Shown: positions 16,635 through 24,017, counted from the first letter of the stretch. The stretch is 64,000 nt of DNA from an uncultured Porphyromonadaceae bacterium (GCA_947253625.1 CAMYAB010000007.1:1-64000); one strand, 5' to 3'. The notes: a model not told the origin generated them from the letters alone. A program made the numbers and translations.

Positions 16635-17255
16635 TTGCTGAAAAAGGATACGGAAAGGATAATGGCAAAGGCAAAAGAAGTGGGAGATGAGGTGCAAGCT
16701 ACTGCTGAGCGTATGGCTGGCAGGTATGGAGCCACTTGCACGCCTATCAACTACAAGAGTGAGCAGTCTATTATGCGTAAGGTTTTGAGTACTAGAGATA
16801 AGAAGCCATATTTTAGTGTTTCCGACCTCAAGGATACAGCACGTACGACGATTATAGTTGATAGGGGACGAATAGAAGGTATAATTGACGAACTCTCAAA
16901 AGAGCCGTCCGTTAAGTTATTTCAACGCGATACTGGGAAAAGTGCCGTCAAGAGACAGACGGCAGATAGGTATATGGGCTATACAGGTACGATTGTGAAC
17001 CTCAAAATGCCAAACGGCTTACTTGCAGAGGTGCAAGTGAACACCCCAAAGATGATATACGCCAAGGAGCCAAGAGAGATTGCAGAGCAACTAATAGGGA
17101 AAGAGAAGTGGCTGGAGATAAGACGCGAGACAGGGCTTGAGGGTGGCTTGGGACATAAACTGTACGAGGAGGCAAGAGTACTGAAAAAGGGAGACCCAAG
17201 ACGTACAATACTAAAGAGAAAGTCAGAGGAGTATTATAAACACTTCCAAGACTAG
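16635..17255 (+). CDS. Orphan toxin tip: RelA/SpoT-like domain, out of frame with its linker
   Basis: Up to 206 aa; the likely domain starts at MAKAKEVGDEV (16662). It shows the (p)ppGpp-synthetase pattern: YKSEQSIMRKVL, VSDLKDTARTTIIV, then YMGYTGTIVNLKMPNG with AEVQVNTPKMIYAKE, which parallels the GYR/EIQ-RT region. A C-terminal GHKLYEEAR is seen in such toxin tips. Synthetase-type toxins of this fold (toxSAS, Tas1) deplete nucleotides; the activity here is inferred. The linker is one frame off and stops at 16639, so the tip is silent or started internally. It overlaps the convergent immunity gene by 4 bp. Confidence 0.65.
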   Translation: MLKKDTERIMAKAKEVGDEVQATAERMAGRYGATCTPINYKSEQSIMRKVLSTRDKKPYFSVSDLKDTARTTIIVDRGRIEGIIDELSKEPSVKLFQRDTGKSAVKRQTADRYMGYTGTIVNLKMPNGLLAEVQVNTPKMIYAKEPREIAEQLIGKEKWLEIRRETGLEGGLGHKLYEEARVLKKGDPRRTILKRKSEEYYKHFQD

Positions 17256-17479
17256 AAGTTATTAAATTCTTCTTCGGAGACGACTTTGCCAGATAGTGTG
17301 CTGGCAAAAACGTCTTCATCGGAAGCTAGGAATTTCTTTGGTATTCCACCTTTGGTCTTTAACAACACACAATTGTCATCGCTTGGGTAATACTTTAGTG
17401 CGTAACCCTCATATTCATCAATGATGTACACGATGCGACCTTCCGTCAACCCTTTGTAGACAGCATCTAAGTTATTCAT
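17252..17479 (-). CDS. Probable immunity protein 2a (for the RelA/SpoT-like tip)
   Basis: 75 aa, acidic (about 15 Asp/Glu), A+T-rich, no known family. It is convergent with the RelA/SpoT-like tip, overlapping it by 4 bp, the same layout as immunity gene 1. It lies 64 bp downstream of another small leftward gene and is probably co-transcribed with it. Confidence 0.65.
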   Translation of the reverse strand: MNNLDAVYKGLTEGRIVYIIDEYEGYALKYYPSDDNCVLLKTKGGIPKKFLASDEDVFASTLSGKVVSEEEFNNF

Positions 17480-17543
17480 GATATGATTATTTGAAATGAG
17501 GAATGTAATATAAACACTTACAAGGTAAAAATGTTAATCTCAT

Positions 17544-17777
17544 TTATTCGTATCCATCCAAAACAGTCCAAGTCTTTGCGAATGTATCATATTGCTCTTT
17601 GGTGATAGGCTCTAAAAGATTATATCTACCATAGGACGGGATACCCCACGCCTCATCATCTTCCTTGCTAACAGGACCATACCCCTCATAAGGCATATCA
17701 AGAGATTTTTTATACCTACGACCTTGCTCGTCTTCACGAACTACGGCATCAGCTTCGTAATTGTAGAAGTACTTCAT
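17544..17777 (-). CDS. Small leftward gene, probable extra (orphan) immunity protein 2b
   Basis: 77 aa from MKYFYNYEADAVV, acidic and aromatic-rich, no family recognised. It is first in a two-gene leftward unit with 17252-17479. No toxin faces it, so it may be immunity for a tip that has been lost. The longer upstream frame is not needed because the ATG at 17777 follows a promoter-like box. Confidence 0.6.
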   Translation of the reverse strand: MKYFYNYEADAVVREDEQGRRYKKSLDMPYEGYGPVSKEDDEAWGIPSYGRYNLLEPITKEQYDTFAKTWTVLDGYE

Positions 17778-17909
17778 TTGTATATGTATGTGTAATGGAT
17801 AAAAAAGAAAAGAGCCACTGGTCAACCACACGCATCCCACCGTCTTGTTTCATACGCCATACTGTAGATAGTAAAGCCTTGTCCGTTGCGTGGCTCTTTG
17901 ATTGCACTA

Positions 17910-17917
17910 CAAATATA
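17910..17917 (-). promoter_or_regulatory. -7 box for the immunity 2a/2b unit
   Basis: TATATTTG on the minus strand fits TAnnTTTG. The surroundings (GTTGTTTTTAC just upstream) resemble junction blocks J1 and J2, and linker repeat R3 starts within 50 bp on the other side. Confidence 0.55.
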
Positions 17918-17955
17918 GTAAAAACAACGATATGGAGGTCATGACGAAGCCCCGA

Positions 17956-18175
17956 CGAGGTAAAGGACATGCCCGACAACTTCAAGCAGTGGCAAGAAGC
18001 CAACGCAAGTCGTATTCAAAAAGCCACAGAGCGGGGTACTCTGCCACACTGGTACCGAGACAACCAAGCCGTGATCGGTGAAGTGCAAATGGAGAGCAAG
18101 CCAGAGCTATCTATACTGGAGCGAGCCAAGCAAAGGCACGACGCCCGCACGCCCGAGCAGATTGAGGGGATAAAG
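17956..18175 (+). repeat. Pre-toxin linker repeat, copy R3
   Basis: 220 bp matching R1 (15259-15478) with scattered substitutions only near its 3' end. The linker frame is closed by TGA at 17942-17944, 14 bp before the repeat, so R3 is not joined to any upstream MuF sequence. Confidence 0.93.
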
Positions 18176-18853
18176 AAGAGAGCTTGGACACGTGAAATGA
18201 GTAGGAGGGCACCACACTACAGCGAGGCGGAAAGAAAGGCGCTAGCAGAGCATTGGATAGACGTGGAAAAGGAACTCGGAATAAAGAAAGGAAGAATGAT
18301 GAGCATTGAGGAGGCGGACAAACAAAGTGCAAATCCAAACTACCTCAAAGGGCATGAGTACGAAATAAACTGCCAAACATGCAGTCCGGCTTATGTGTTG
18401 AGGGAGTGGGGGTTTGACGTGAAGGCAAAAGGAAATACAGCTGGGAGTTTGTCTGAATACCTATCACGCCAAAAGTCATTTACAGCTTGGAAGAACATCG
18501 ATGGGACGGACGTTAAGCCCATCTTCCAAAGAGAGTGGCTAGATAGCAAGAATTACAAGAGGATGACAGAGAAGAGGTGGAAGGAGTACTTTAATGAGGC
18601 GTGTAAAGAGGATGGAACGTACCTTTTAACAATAGGCTGGAAAGGCGGAGGAGGCCATGCAACGATACTTAAGAAAACAAAGGATGGGCTATTCTACATA
18701 GAACCACAATTATACAATAAACGTGTGGGTGCTAAGAGGCCGATATCCGAATTGTGCAAGGATGGTGCCCAACAGCCAATAAGCACAAGGGGAATCCTAA
18801 GAGTAGACAACAAATTGTTTGTCTCCAAGTATTTAGAAATCTTTGATAAGTGA
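17969..18853 (+). CDS. Orphan toxin tip: linker plus papain-like domain
   Basis: 294 aa from the linker methionine (MPDNFKQWQEAN); in frame throughout. The tip has a candidate catalytic cysteine in YEINCQTCSPAYVLREWGFDV, a histidine in WKGGGGHATILKK and a following YIEPQ, the order of papain-like (Tox-PL-type) peptidases or deamidases. It is unrelated in sequence to the MuF tip despite the same fold class. It lacks the MuF head domain, so it is a stored replacement tip, not a capsid protein. It is convergent with and overlaps 18833-19072 by 21 bp. Confidence 0.7.
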   Translation: MPDNFKQWQEANASRIQKATERGTLPHWYRDNQAVIGEVQMESKPELSILERAKQRHDARTPEQIEGIKKRAWTREMSRRAPHYSEAERKALAEHWIDVEKELGIKKGRMMSIEEADKQSANPNYLKGHEYEINCQTCSPAYVLREWGFDVKAKGNTAGSLSEYLSRQKSFTAWKNIDGTDVKPIFQREWLDSKNYKRMTEKRWKEYFNEACKEDGTYLLTIGWKGGGGHATILKKTKDGLFYIEPQLYNKRVGAKRPISELCKDGAQQPISTRGILRVDNKLFVSKYLEIFDK

Positions 18854-19072
18854 GTTTGCTATGTTTAGAGCATCAAAGCCAGTTATCTCAGTTACCACCT
18901 TCCCATCATAGAGATACACAAACGGAAAACCGGTATCGCAGCCCCTAATTGCAGAGTAGTATGCTGATGAGCCATTATACTCACCTATATACTTCACAAA
19001 ACCACCCTTGACAGATAGAATGTGATGAGCTTTTTCAACCACTGGAGATGGTATTTTACTTACCTTTTTCAT
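18833..19072 (-). CDS. Probable immunity protein 3 (for the second papain-like tip)
   Basis: 79 aa from MKKVSKIPSPVVEK, no family recognised; the body (GYCDTG-like core, FVYLYDGKVV) is unrelated to immunity 1. Only the first five residues are shared, because the start lies in repeated block J2. Convergent 21-bp overlap with the toxin tip makes them inseparable by recombination. The longer frame to 19153 is the antisense of the linker and is not real. Confidence 0.7.
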   Translation of the reverse strand: MKKVSKIPSPVVEKAHHILSVKGGFVKYIGEYNGSSAYYSAIRGCDTGFPFVYLYDGKVVTEITGFDALNIANSLIKDF

Positions 19073-19137
19073 AATCAAAGTATTTGTCACAAATGTAGTA
19101 AAAACAATCAATAAACACACAGCAACAATGGAGCAAG
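19058..19137 (-). promoter_or_regulatory. Junction block J2: immunity promoter plus start codon
   Basis: Nearly identical to J1 (16385-16464), including TACATTTG on the minus strand (19097-19090), the ATG and the MKKVS codons. It is followed at once by linker repeat R4. Confidence 0.65.
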
Positions 19138-19251
19138 CCGACCCCAAGCCCACACGAGGTAAAGGACATGCCCGACAACTTCAAGCAGTGGCAAGAAGCC
19201 AACGCAAGTCGTATTCAAAAAGCCACAGAGCGGGGTACTCTGCCCCACTGG
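19138..19251 (+). repeat. Pre-toxin linker repeat, copy R4
   Basis: 114 bp matching R1 and R3 from CCGACCCCAAGCCC to the codons for TLPHW, then diverging. The frame is open to upstream stops in J2, but the first in-frame ATG is the MPDN methionine at 19168. Confidence 0.92.
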
Positions 19252-19671
19252 ATTAAAGACAATTGTATACCGAATGCCGATGGCTCTCTATTTCCATTAT
19301 TTGGTTACCCCACACAAACAGCAAGGCTAAAAGCATTCAAAGCAAAAGCAAAGGAGATGTGGCAAGGCAAGAAGTTTAGAGATGAGATAACCATCACTAA
19401 TAAAGGCATAAAAGAGTGGCTAAACCAACCACACAAACACAAAGCAGATAAAGATAAAGCGATATTTCAAATTGACGAACTATTAAGCAATGCAGAGTAT
19501 AAAGGGTGGGTTATTGACAATCATAATAGCCAGCTCAAGTCAAGGATTTACGAGGTGAAAATAGGAGGGGAACCAAGCTATTTAATAGTGCGAGAGTTTG
19601 CGTGGGGAAGACAGCTGCACAGCGTAGCAGACAGCAATAGCATATTAAAACATATAAAAGACCGCCAATGA
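19168..19671 (+). CDS. Orphan toxin tip: linker plus probable BECR nuclease-like domain
   Basis: 167 aa. After the linker the tip has a pattern (KEWLNQPHKHKADKDKAIF, then WVIDNHN, YLIVREFAWGRQLHSVADS) that I associate with phage barnase/EndoU/colicin-E5-D/RelE-like (BECR) nuclease domains on MuF proteins: a helix, then a beta-sheet with conserved His, Arg and Ser. Family placement is tentative. No small immunity ORF faces it, although a leftward promoter-like sequence remains at 19733-19761. Confidence 0.6.
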   Translation: MPDNFKQWQEANASRIQKATERGTLPHWIKDNCIPNADGSLFPLFGYPTQTARLKAFKAKAKEMWQGKKFRDEITITNKGIKEWLNQPHKHKADKDKAIFQIDELLSNAEYKGWVIDNHNSQLKSRIYEVKIGGEPSYLIVREFAWGRQLHSVADSNSILKHIKDRQ

Positions 19672-19732
19672 GTAAGTGCTACATGCGGAACTACAGTCCG
19701 CACTGCAAATACCATCAGCGATCTTTATATTG

Positions 19733-19761
19733 CAAAGATAGTAAATAAAATCAATAAACAA
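19733..19761 (-). promoter_or_regulatory. Leftward promoter with no obvious gene
   Basis: TATCTTTG (19740-19733) with TTG at 19761-19759, 18 bp apart, on the minus strand. The surroundings (GTAAATAAAATCAATAAACA) resemble J1 and J2. It would read into the 3' side of tip 4, where no immunity ORF is found, so the immunity gene may have been deleted. Confidence 0.5.
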
Positions 19762-19796
19762 CCACAGGAGATTACAGCTATTTACAAGTCAATGAA

Positions 19797-20354
19797 CTAC
19801 ACTGAACTTTTAGAATCCGCCCCGTTTTCTTCATCATAAATAGGAGGAAACATTCCCTTCATTAATATGATTGCCAGACCTATCACGTTTATAGTAGTGG
19901 TAGATAACAAAGTGACGATAATAGCATCCGAGAGCTTAAAAACATAAGTGCAACCCGACACCTCAATACTTACTCCGAAAGCGTGGCAGATAATAATCAA
20001 CGCAACCACAGCGAGATAGGTGCATGTCAACTTAATAGCCCACCTCTCTAGCCGTCTACGAGCCTTCGTGTTTTCAACCAGCCTATGAAGCTTCAAAAAC
20101 TCCTTTGTAGCACTTATGCTATCCGTGTCACTAGCCGAGCTATTTTGAATCAAAGTGATGACGGTATCAAGCAATGGTAGATACTTTTCAGTTTGCCTAT
20201 TTGGATTGCTAAAGAATCTTTTGACCAAATAGAATACCTTATACCCACCATGTCTTTTCCAAGTAAGGTTCGTGATGTCTACTAGGTCACAATTGTTCGC
20301 GTCTTGCTCCACGCTATCAACCATACTCTGCAAGTCCTTATCCTCCTCGCCCAT
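19797..20354 (-). CDS. Two-helix membrane protein, probable toxin of a Panacea pair
   Basis: 185 aa. A soluble helical N-terminal part (1-115) is followed by two transmembrane segments (about 122-145 and 150-170) and a short acidic tail. No family recognised. It starts 3 bp after the stop of the Panacea-domain gene on the same strand. Panacea antitoxins are known to neutralise many unrelated toxins, including small membrane proteins, so this is the likely toxin. Membrane disruption is inferred. Confidence 0.65.
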   Translation of the reverse strand: MGEEDKDLQSMVDSVEQDANNCDLVDITNLTWKRHGGYKVFYLVKRFFSNPNRQTEKYLPLLDTVITLIQNSSASDTDSISATKEFLKLHRLVENTKARRRLERWAIKLTCTYLAVVALIIICHAFGVSIEVSGCTYVFKLSDAIIVTLLSTTTINVIGLAIILMKGMFPPIYDEENGADSKSSV

Positions 20355-20357
20355 ATT

Positions 20358-20864
20358 TTATTTCTTGATCGATTGCCCAAAAAAAGAGATGATTAGTTCG
20401 TCGCTTATCTCCTCCCCCCACTTCCCTTTATCTGTGCCATTTTCACCATATACCGTCTTATGCCAAGGACTACCCGGCCTATGGCTCCACTCCGTCAGGC
20501 GTGACGCACTCCAAGTATGAAACCTAGCAACAACAGTAGTTAAAATATTAAAGAGAGACCTATCCTCTCTTATCATTTCCAGGACAGACTTTTGGATAGA
20601 ATTGTCGTTATAAGAATACAGACGATACACTCGGGGAAACACAGGGCCAAAGGGCCAGGCCTTTGGAGTGTCATCAGAGAAAGGACGCTCTCCATTATGG
20701 AGGACAAGGTAAAAGCCATAAGCAATAAACAGCAATTTATTTACCTGTGTTTTATTAAGAGTATGGTAATACTTAGCCATAGACCAATACTTAATAAAGG
20801 AAGCAACGTCCACACTCGTTATCATTTTTTCAACACTACAACCACCCATTTTACGACAGAACAT
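20358..20864 (-). CDS. Panacea (DUF4065, SocA/GepA-like) antitoxin
   Basis: 168 aa from MFCRKMGG; a start at 20825 (MITSVDV) is equally possible. It shows the DUF4065 pattern: VASFIKYWSMAK, then LNKTQVNKLLFIAYGFYLVLHN, DDTPKAWPFGPVFPRVY. A TACCTTTG box (20887-20880, minus) lies 16 bp before the chosen ATG, which excludes the longer frame. Panacea proteins act as antitoxins with exchangeable toxin partners; the partner here is the membrane protein just downstream. Confidence 0.82.
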   Translation of the reverse strand: MFCRKMGGCSVEKMITSVDVASFIKYWSMAKYYHTLNKTQVNKLLFIAYGFYLVLHNGERPFSDDTPKAWPFGPVFPRVYRLYSYNDNSIQKSVLEMIREDRSLFNILTTVVARFHTWSASRLTEWSHRPGSPWHKTVYGENGTDKGKWGEEISDELIISFFGQSIKK

Positions 20865-20879
20865 AATGTTATTACCTTG

Positions 20880-20887
20880 CAAAGGTA
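20880..20887 (-). promoter_or_regulatory. -7 box of the Panacea operon
   Basis: TACCTTTG on the minus strand fits TAnnTTTG; the start site would fall close to the ATG at 20864. It points away from the capsid genes, so the pair can be expressed in the lysogen. Confidence 0.55.
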
Positions 20888-20968
20888 TGAAATAATAGCC
20901 AAAAACGACCGTTAGAAGTGACAAAAATAACCCCCAAAGAGATGAACCCGGTACATAAAACACTTACA

Positions 20969-21055
20969 ATGAACACACCAAACTACACCGACCTCCCACT
21001 CACCAATATAGAGGAAAACAAGGGACATTTTGATAAGCGGACCCCACTTTTGTAA
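20969..21055 (+). CDS. Very small possible ORF before the scaffold gene
   Basis: 28 codons (MNTPNYTDLPLTNIEEN...), 51 bp before the scaffold-like gene. It could be a real small head protein or chance. It may also be the 3' remainder of a gene cut by the toxin region. Confidence 0.25.
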   Translation: MNTPNYTDLPLTNIEENKGHFDKRTPLL

Positions 21056-21106
21056 TTACCCGCATATTTGCAATACAAGTTAACCACATACAGCAACTAC
21101 AAGGCC

Positions 21107-21724
21107 ATGACAAAAGAAGAACTAAGGGAGCTCATCAAGGAGACCCACGCAGGGATTGACGGGGAGGTGCTCGAGTACCTCACCGACAAAATCAATACCA
21201 AGGCCGCGGACGACGATGATGAAGCGACCGAGCAGGTGAAAGCCCTAACAGCAACGAGCATAGCACAGAGCTATGCAGACGCCAGAGTAAATCAAGCTCA
21301 AAAGAAATGGAGGCGGCAGGCAAAAGAAAGTAAAGACGTGGAGACCACACAGGTGGGAGCCACGGACGAGACAACAGACACCGATGCCACACTCAGGGAG
21401 ATTCAGGCACTAAAAGAACAGCTCAACACCCTAAAGGCAGAGCGCACGAAGGAGCAGCGCACCACGGCTATAAACAAACTAATTGATACTTTACCCGAGC
21501 CATTACGCGCACCCTTCAAGTATATAGAGACCGACAATCTAACCGACGAAGGCTTTACTTCATTTTTGGAAGAGCTCAAAACGGACGTCGACCAAATTAC
21601 ATCTACCCTACCTAAGGGAGGATTCACCCCACCCAGGAAGCCCGGAGTATCAACAATGGAGACTGGGAAGGATGAAGTTACAGATGCAGAGATCGACGAA
21701 TTAATCAAGTTATCAGACATTTAA
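21107..21724 (+). CDS. Probable capsid scaffolding protein
   Basis: 205 aa, acidic, mostly helical, with a central coiled coil (ALKEQLNTLKAERTKEQ) and a low-complexity C-terminus. This is the usual look of a tailed-phage scaffold and it sits just before decoration and capsid genes. No sequence motif proves it. The start was chosen at MTKEELRE. Confidence 0.7.
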   Translation: MTKEELRELIKETHAGIDGEVLEYLTDKINTKAADDDDEATEQVKALTATSIAQSYADARVNQAQKKWRRQAKESKDVETTQVGATDETTDTDATLREIQALKEQLNTLKAERTKEQRTTAINKLIDTLPEPLRAPFKYIETDNLTDEGFTSFLEELKTDVDQITSTLPKGGFTPPRKPGVSTMETGKDEVTDAEIDELIKLSDI

Positions 21725-21739
21725 TTAATCAAGATTATC

Positions 21740-22135
21740 ATGAGTAATTACGCAGACCTATCAAGAGAAGCAGTCCTTAATAGCGACGGGGCGGTTATTG
21801 TTAAGCACATCGCCGGTCTACCCGGAGGTAGAACATTGGACTTATCTACTTACAAAAACGAGAAGGACGGTACCGACGTTATCAAGGCTGGTCATCTAAT
21901 CATTAAAAACAAGACCACCCAAACGGTATCTCCACTAGACATTGATGCCCAAGGGGCCTATGTTGAGGTGCCAGCCACCGCAGAACTCGTTGGAGTGCTG
22001 GAGTATGGAGTTACGAAAGCGGAGCCAATCGGAGCTATCTTAACAGCTGGTCAAGTGAATGGCAAGCGACTTCCTTACAAGCTAGCAGATGGCACAAAGG
22101 AAAAGCTGCCACGCATTGAATTTCTATACATCTAA
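21740..22135 (+). CDS. Probable head decoration protein
   Basis: 131 aa. The stretch GHLIIKNKTTQTVSPL and VGVLEYGVTKAEPIGAIL resembles lambda gpD-like decoration proteins: a beta-rich fold with an exchange-type loop. It is placed between scaffold and major capsid, as in lambda-type and other head modules. Confidence 0.65.
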   Translation: MSNYADLSREAVLNSDGAVIVKHIAGLPGGRTLDLSTYKNEKDGTDVIKAGHLIIKNKTTQTVSPLDIDAQGAYVEVPATAELVGVLEYGVTKAEPIGAILTAGQVNGKRLPYKLADGTKEKLPRIEFLYI

Positions 22136-22174
22136 AAGGAACCAAAGTTAATCATCATTTAGACCAAAAGAGAA

Positions 22175-23239
22175 ATGAAGGAGTCGTTATTTATAGAGCA
22201 GATAAAATCAATCTTTGCACCCTTTGTAAGCAAGGTTTCAGAGGTGGACCCGGAGCAAAAGCAACCACTTTATAAGACCCTACTAACAGAGGAGGAGAGC
22301 ATTACAGGAGATTTTAACGAGACCCGTATAAGTGGTAATATCGTAGCCAGTGACATTGTAGCACTAGGAAGCCCTTTGCCACTTGCAGAGCGTCCTAGCA
22401 TTGGTTTGGTAAGAGGTAAAATTCCAAAAATTGGAAAGAAAACCAGTCTAGATGAGCGTCAGCTCAAGGCTATTCAATATATGCTAGCAACGGGTCGAGA
22501 CCAAACAGAGGTACGCAAGAACATTCTAAATGATACAGTGCGACTTGTCAAGGGTCAAGACCTTAGACTAGAGCAAATGTTGTATCAAGCCCTTTCCACT
22601 GGTATTATGCAGACTGGAGAGGATGAGACCGAGGGCACCGCAATTCGCATCTCTTTTAAGCGTGCGGAAAACGAGTTGCAGTCCACAAAGGGATGGGACA
22701 AAGCGGACGCCACCCCAATCACAGACCTTTACACTCTATTTGACAAGGTGGAAGGTGAGCAAAAGTCCGTGGGTGTGCTTTATATGTCTAAGAAAGCACT
22801 GAATCAAATTCGAGCATCAAAGGAGGGTAAAGCCCTAGTGCGTGACTTCCTAGGTTTGGCAGGTAATACCACTTTGCCAAGCCCAAGTCGCAAGAATATG
22901 ATTAGTGCATTGGAGGATGAGTTTGCCGTTACCGTGCGAGTGATTGACGGTAAGTTTAAGGTTTCTAACAGCCAGGGCACCACACAGACCATCAATGGCT
23001 TTTCCGATGAGTTTGTGGTAGCCGCACCAAGTGGCAAGCTCGGTAGACTTGTATACACTCGACTGCCAGAGGAGGACTTCCCAGTAGCTGGAGTTACTTA
23101 CGCAAAGGCGGGTAGTTACAACCTCGTATCCAAGTTTGGTAGCACAGACCCGGTTGAGGAGTTTACCGCAATCCAAGCAATGGTTATACCAGTGCTTGAC
23201 AACACTGATGCTATCTTTAGACTAAAGATTACTGATTAA
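22175..23239 (+). CDS. Major capsid protein
   Basis: 354 aa, a normal size for an HK97-fold capsid protein of the lambda-E-like class. It has an N-terminal helical arm and a long beta-rich centre, and ends with EEFTAIQAMVIPVLDNTDAIFRLK, a typical capsid C-terminus. It is followed by a strong terminator, consistent with a highly expressed gene. Confidence 0.85.
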   Translation: MKESLFIEQIKSIFAPFVSKVSEVDPEQKQPLYKTLLTEEESITGDFNETRISGNIVASDIVALGSPLPLAERPSIGLVRGKIPKIGKKTSLDERQLKAIQYMLATGRDQTEVRKNILNDTVRLVKGQDLRLEQMLYQALSTGIMQTGEDETEGTAIRISFKRAENELQSTKGWDKADATPITDLYTLFDKVEGEQKSVGVLYMSKKALNQIRASKEGKALVRDFLGLAGNTTLPSPSRKNMISALEDEFAVTVRVIDGKFKVSNSQGTTQTINGFSDEFVVAAPSGKLGRLVYTRLPEEDFPVAGVTYAKAGSYNLVSKFGSTDPVEEFTAIQAMVIPVLDNTDAIFRLKITD

Positions 23240-23248
23240 TCTTACCTC

Positions 23249-23322
23249 GTGTCGTGGGTGTGTGCCACCTTGCTTTCTCTCACCACAGCAACACCCCAGG
23301 CGCATACCCACGACACTTTTTA
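23249..23322 (+). terminator. Terminator or attenuator after the major capsid gene
   Basis: GTGTCGTGGGT and its complement ACCCACGACAC form a long stem around a 45-nt loop with further pairing (GTGCC/GGCGC), followed by TTTTT. It probably lowers expression of the neck and tail genes relative to capsid. Confidence 0.75.
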
Positions 23323-23337
23323 ACCAACTAGAGAGCA

Positions 23338-23640
23338 ATGGACGCAAATAAGGTCGCTAGCATCCTAGGAGTAGACATACCAGAGCAGGTCATCAAGCAG
23401 ACAGCCGAGGGGCTAGAGAACCACCCACAAGGGGGGCTTATTCTGAGGGGGCGGCTACTCATTTGGATAAGCTTACAGCCCAACGTTACACAAGGCGGCA
23501 TCAGCATTAGCTACTCAGACGCCCAGAGGCTATACTTTCAGAACGAAGCCCGCTCCCTATTTCGCAGAGCAGGAGCCACCGAAGACCTAGCAAGTATGCC
23601 CCCACAAGTAACGTATGGATATAAAGGCGACAAGCTATGA
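23338..23640 (+). CDS. Head-tail connector-like protein
   Basis: 100 aa in the position of a gp6-like connector (first gene after capsid). It is helical at the N-terminus (VASILGVDIPEQVIKQ) with no clear motif. It overlaps the next gene by 4 bp. Assigned from order and size. Confidence 0.55.
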   Translation: MDANKVASILGVDIPEQVIKQTAEGLENHPQGGLILRGRLLIWISLQPNVTQGGISISYSDAQRLYFQNEARSLFRRAGATEDLASMPPQVTYGYKGDKL

Positions 23641-24017
23641 ACTTAACCAACGGCACGATAGCTATTTTCGCAGAAAAGACCGCCACCGACCCAAGGTTTA
23701 AGACCCGAACAACGGTAAGAGGGGCGACCCTTTACGAGGGAGCCACCCAATGGCGTTACCTACAGGAGGACAGAAACACCCCCACGCCCAGCGTACCGAG
23801 GGAGACCGCCACTATTGAAGCCCTTATACCCTACACCCCCACGCTACCACCAACGAAGCCATTAAGTATCGAGATACAGACGAACGGACACACCCTGAGA
23901 GCCACCGCCCGAATGATCGAACACTTACAGCTCGTACGCAAAACGAGAGTCACCGCCACCCTAAGCCATACCACCACGAATGAGAGTAGACCCACTATTC
24001 AGCCAAGCAGAGGTTGA
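23637..24017 (+). CDS. Head-tail joining (neck) protein
   Basis: 126 aa, beta-rich and threonine-rich, the usual size of a head-closure/stopper protein. Translation is coupled to the previous gene by ATGA. Its last 38 bp overlap the next gene. Function from gene order. Confidence 0.55.
   Translation: MNLTNGTIAIFAEKTATDPRFKTRTTVRGATLYEGATQWRYLQEDRNTPTPSVPRETATIEALIPYTPTLPPTKPLSIEIQTNGHTLRATARMIEHLQLVRKTRVTATLSHTTTNESRPTIQPSRG

Noticed and set aside
16620..16645. Programmed frameshift joining linker R2 to the RelA/SpoT-like tip
   Set aside because: The A-rich run lies after the linker stop codon, so slippage there cannot join the two frames.
18833..19153. N-terminally longer immunity protein with a hydrophobic segment (also 16175-16474)
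   Set aside because: The extra 25-27 residues are the antisense of the junction block and linker; the real start is the MKKVS methionine after the TACATTTG box.
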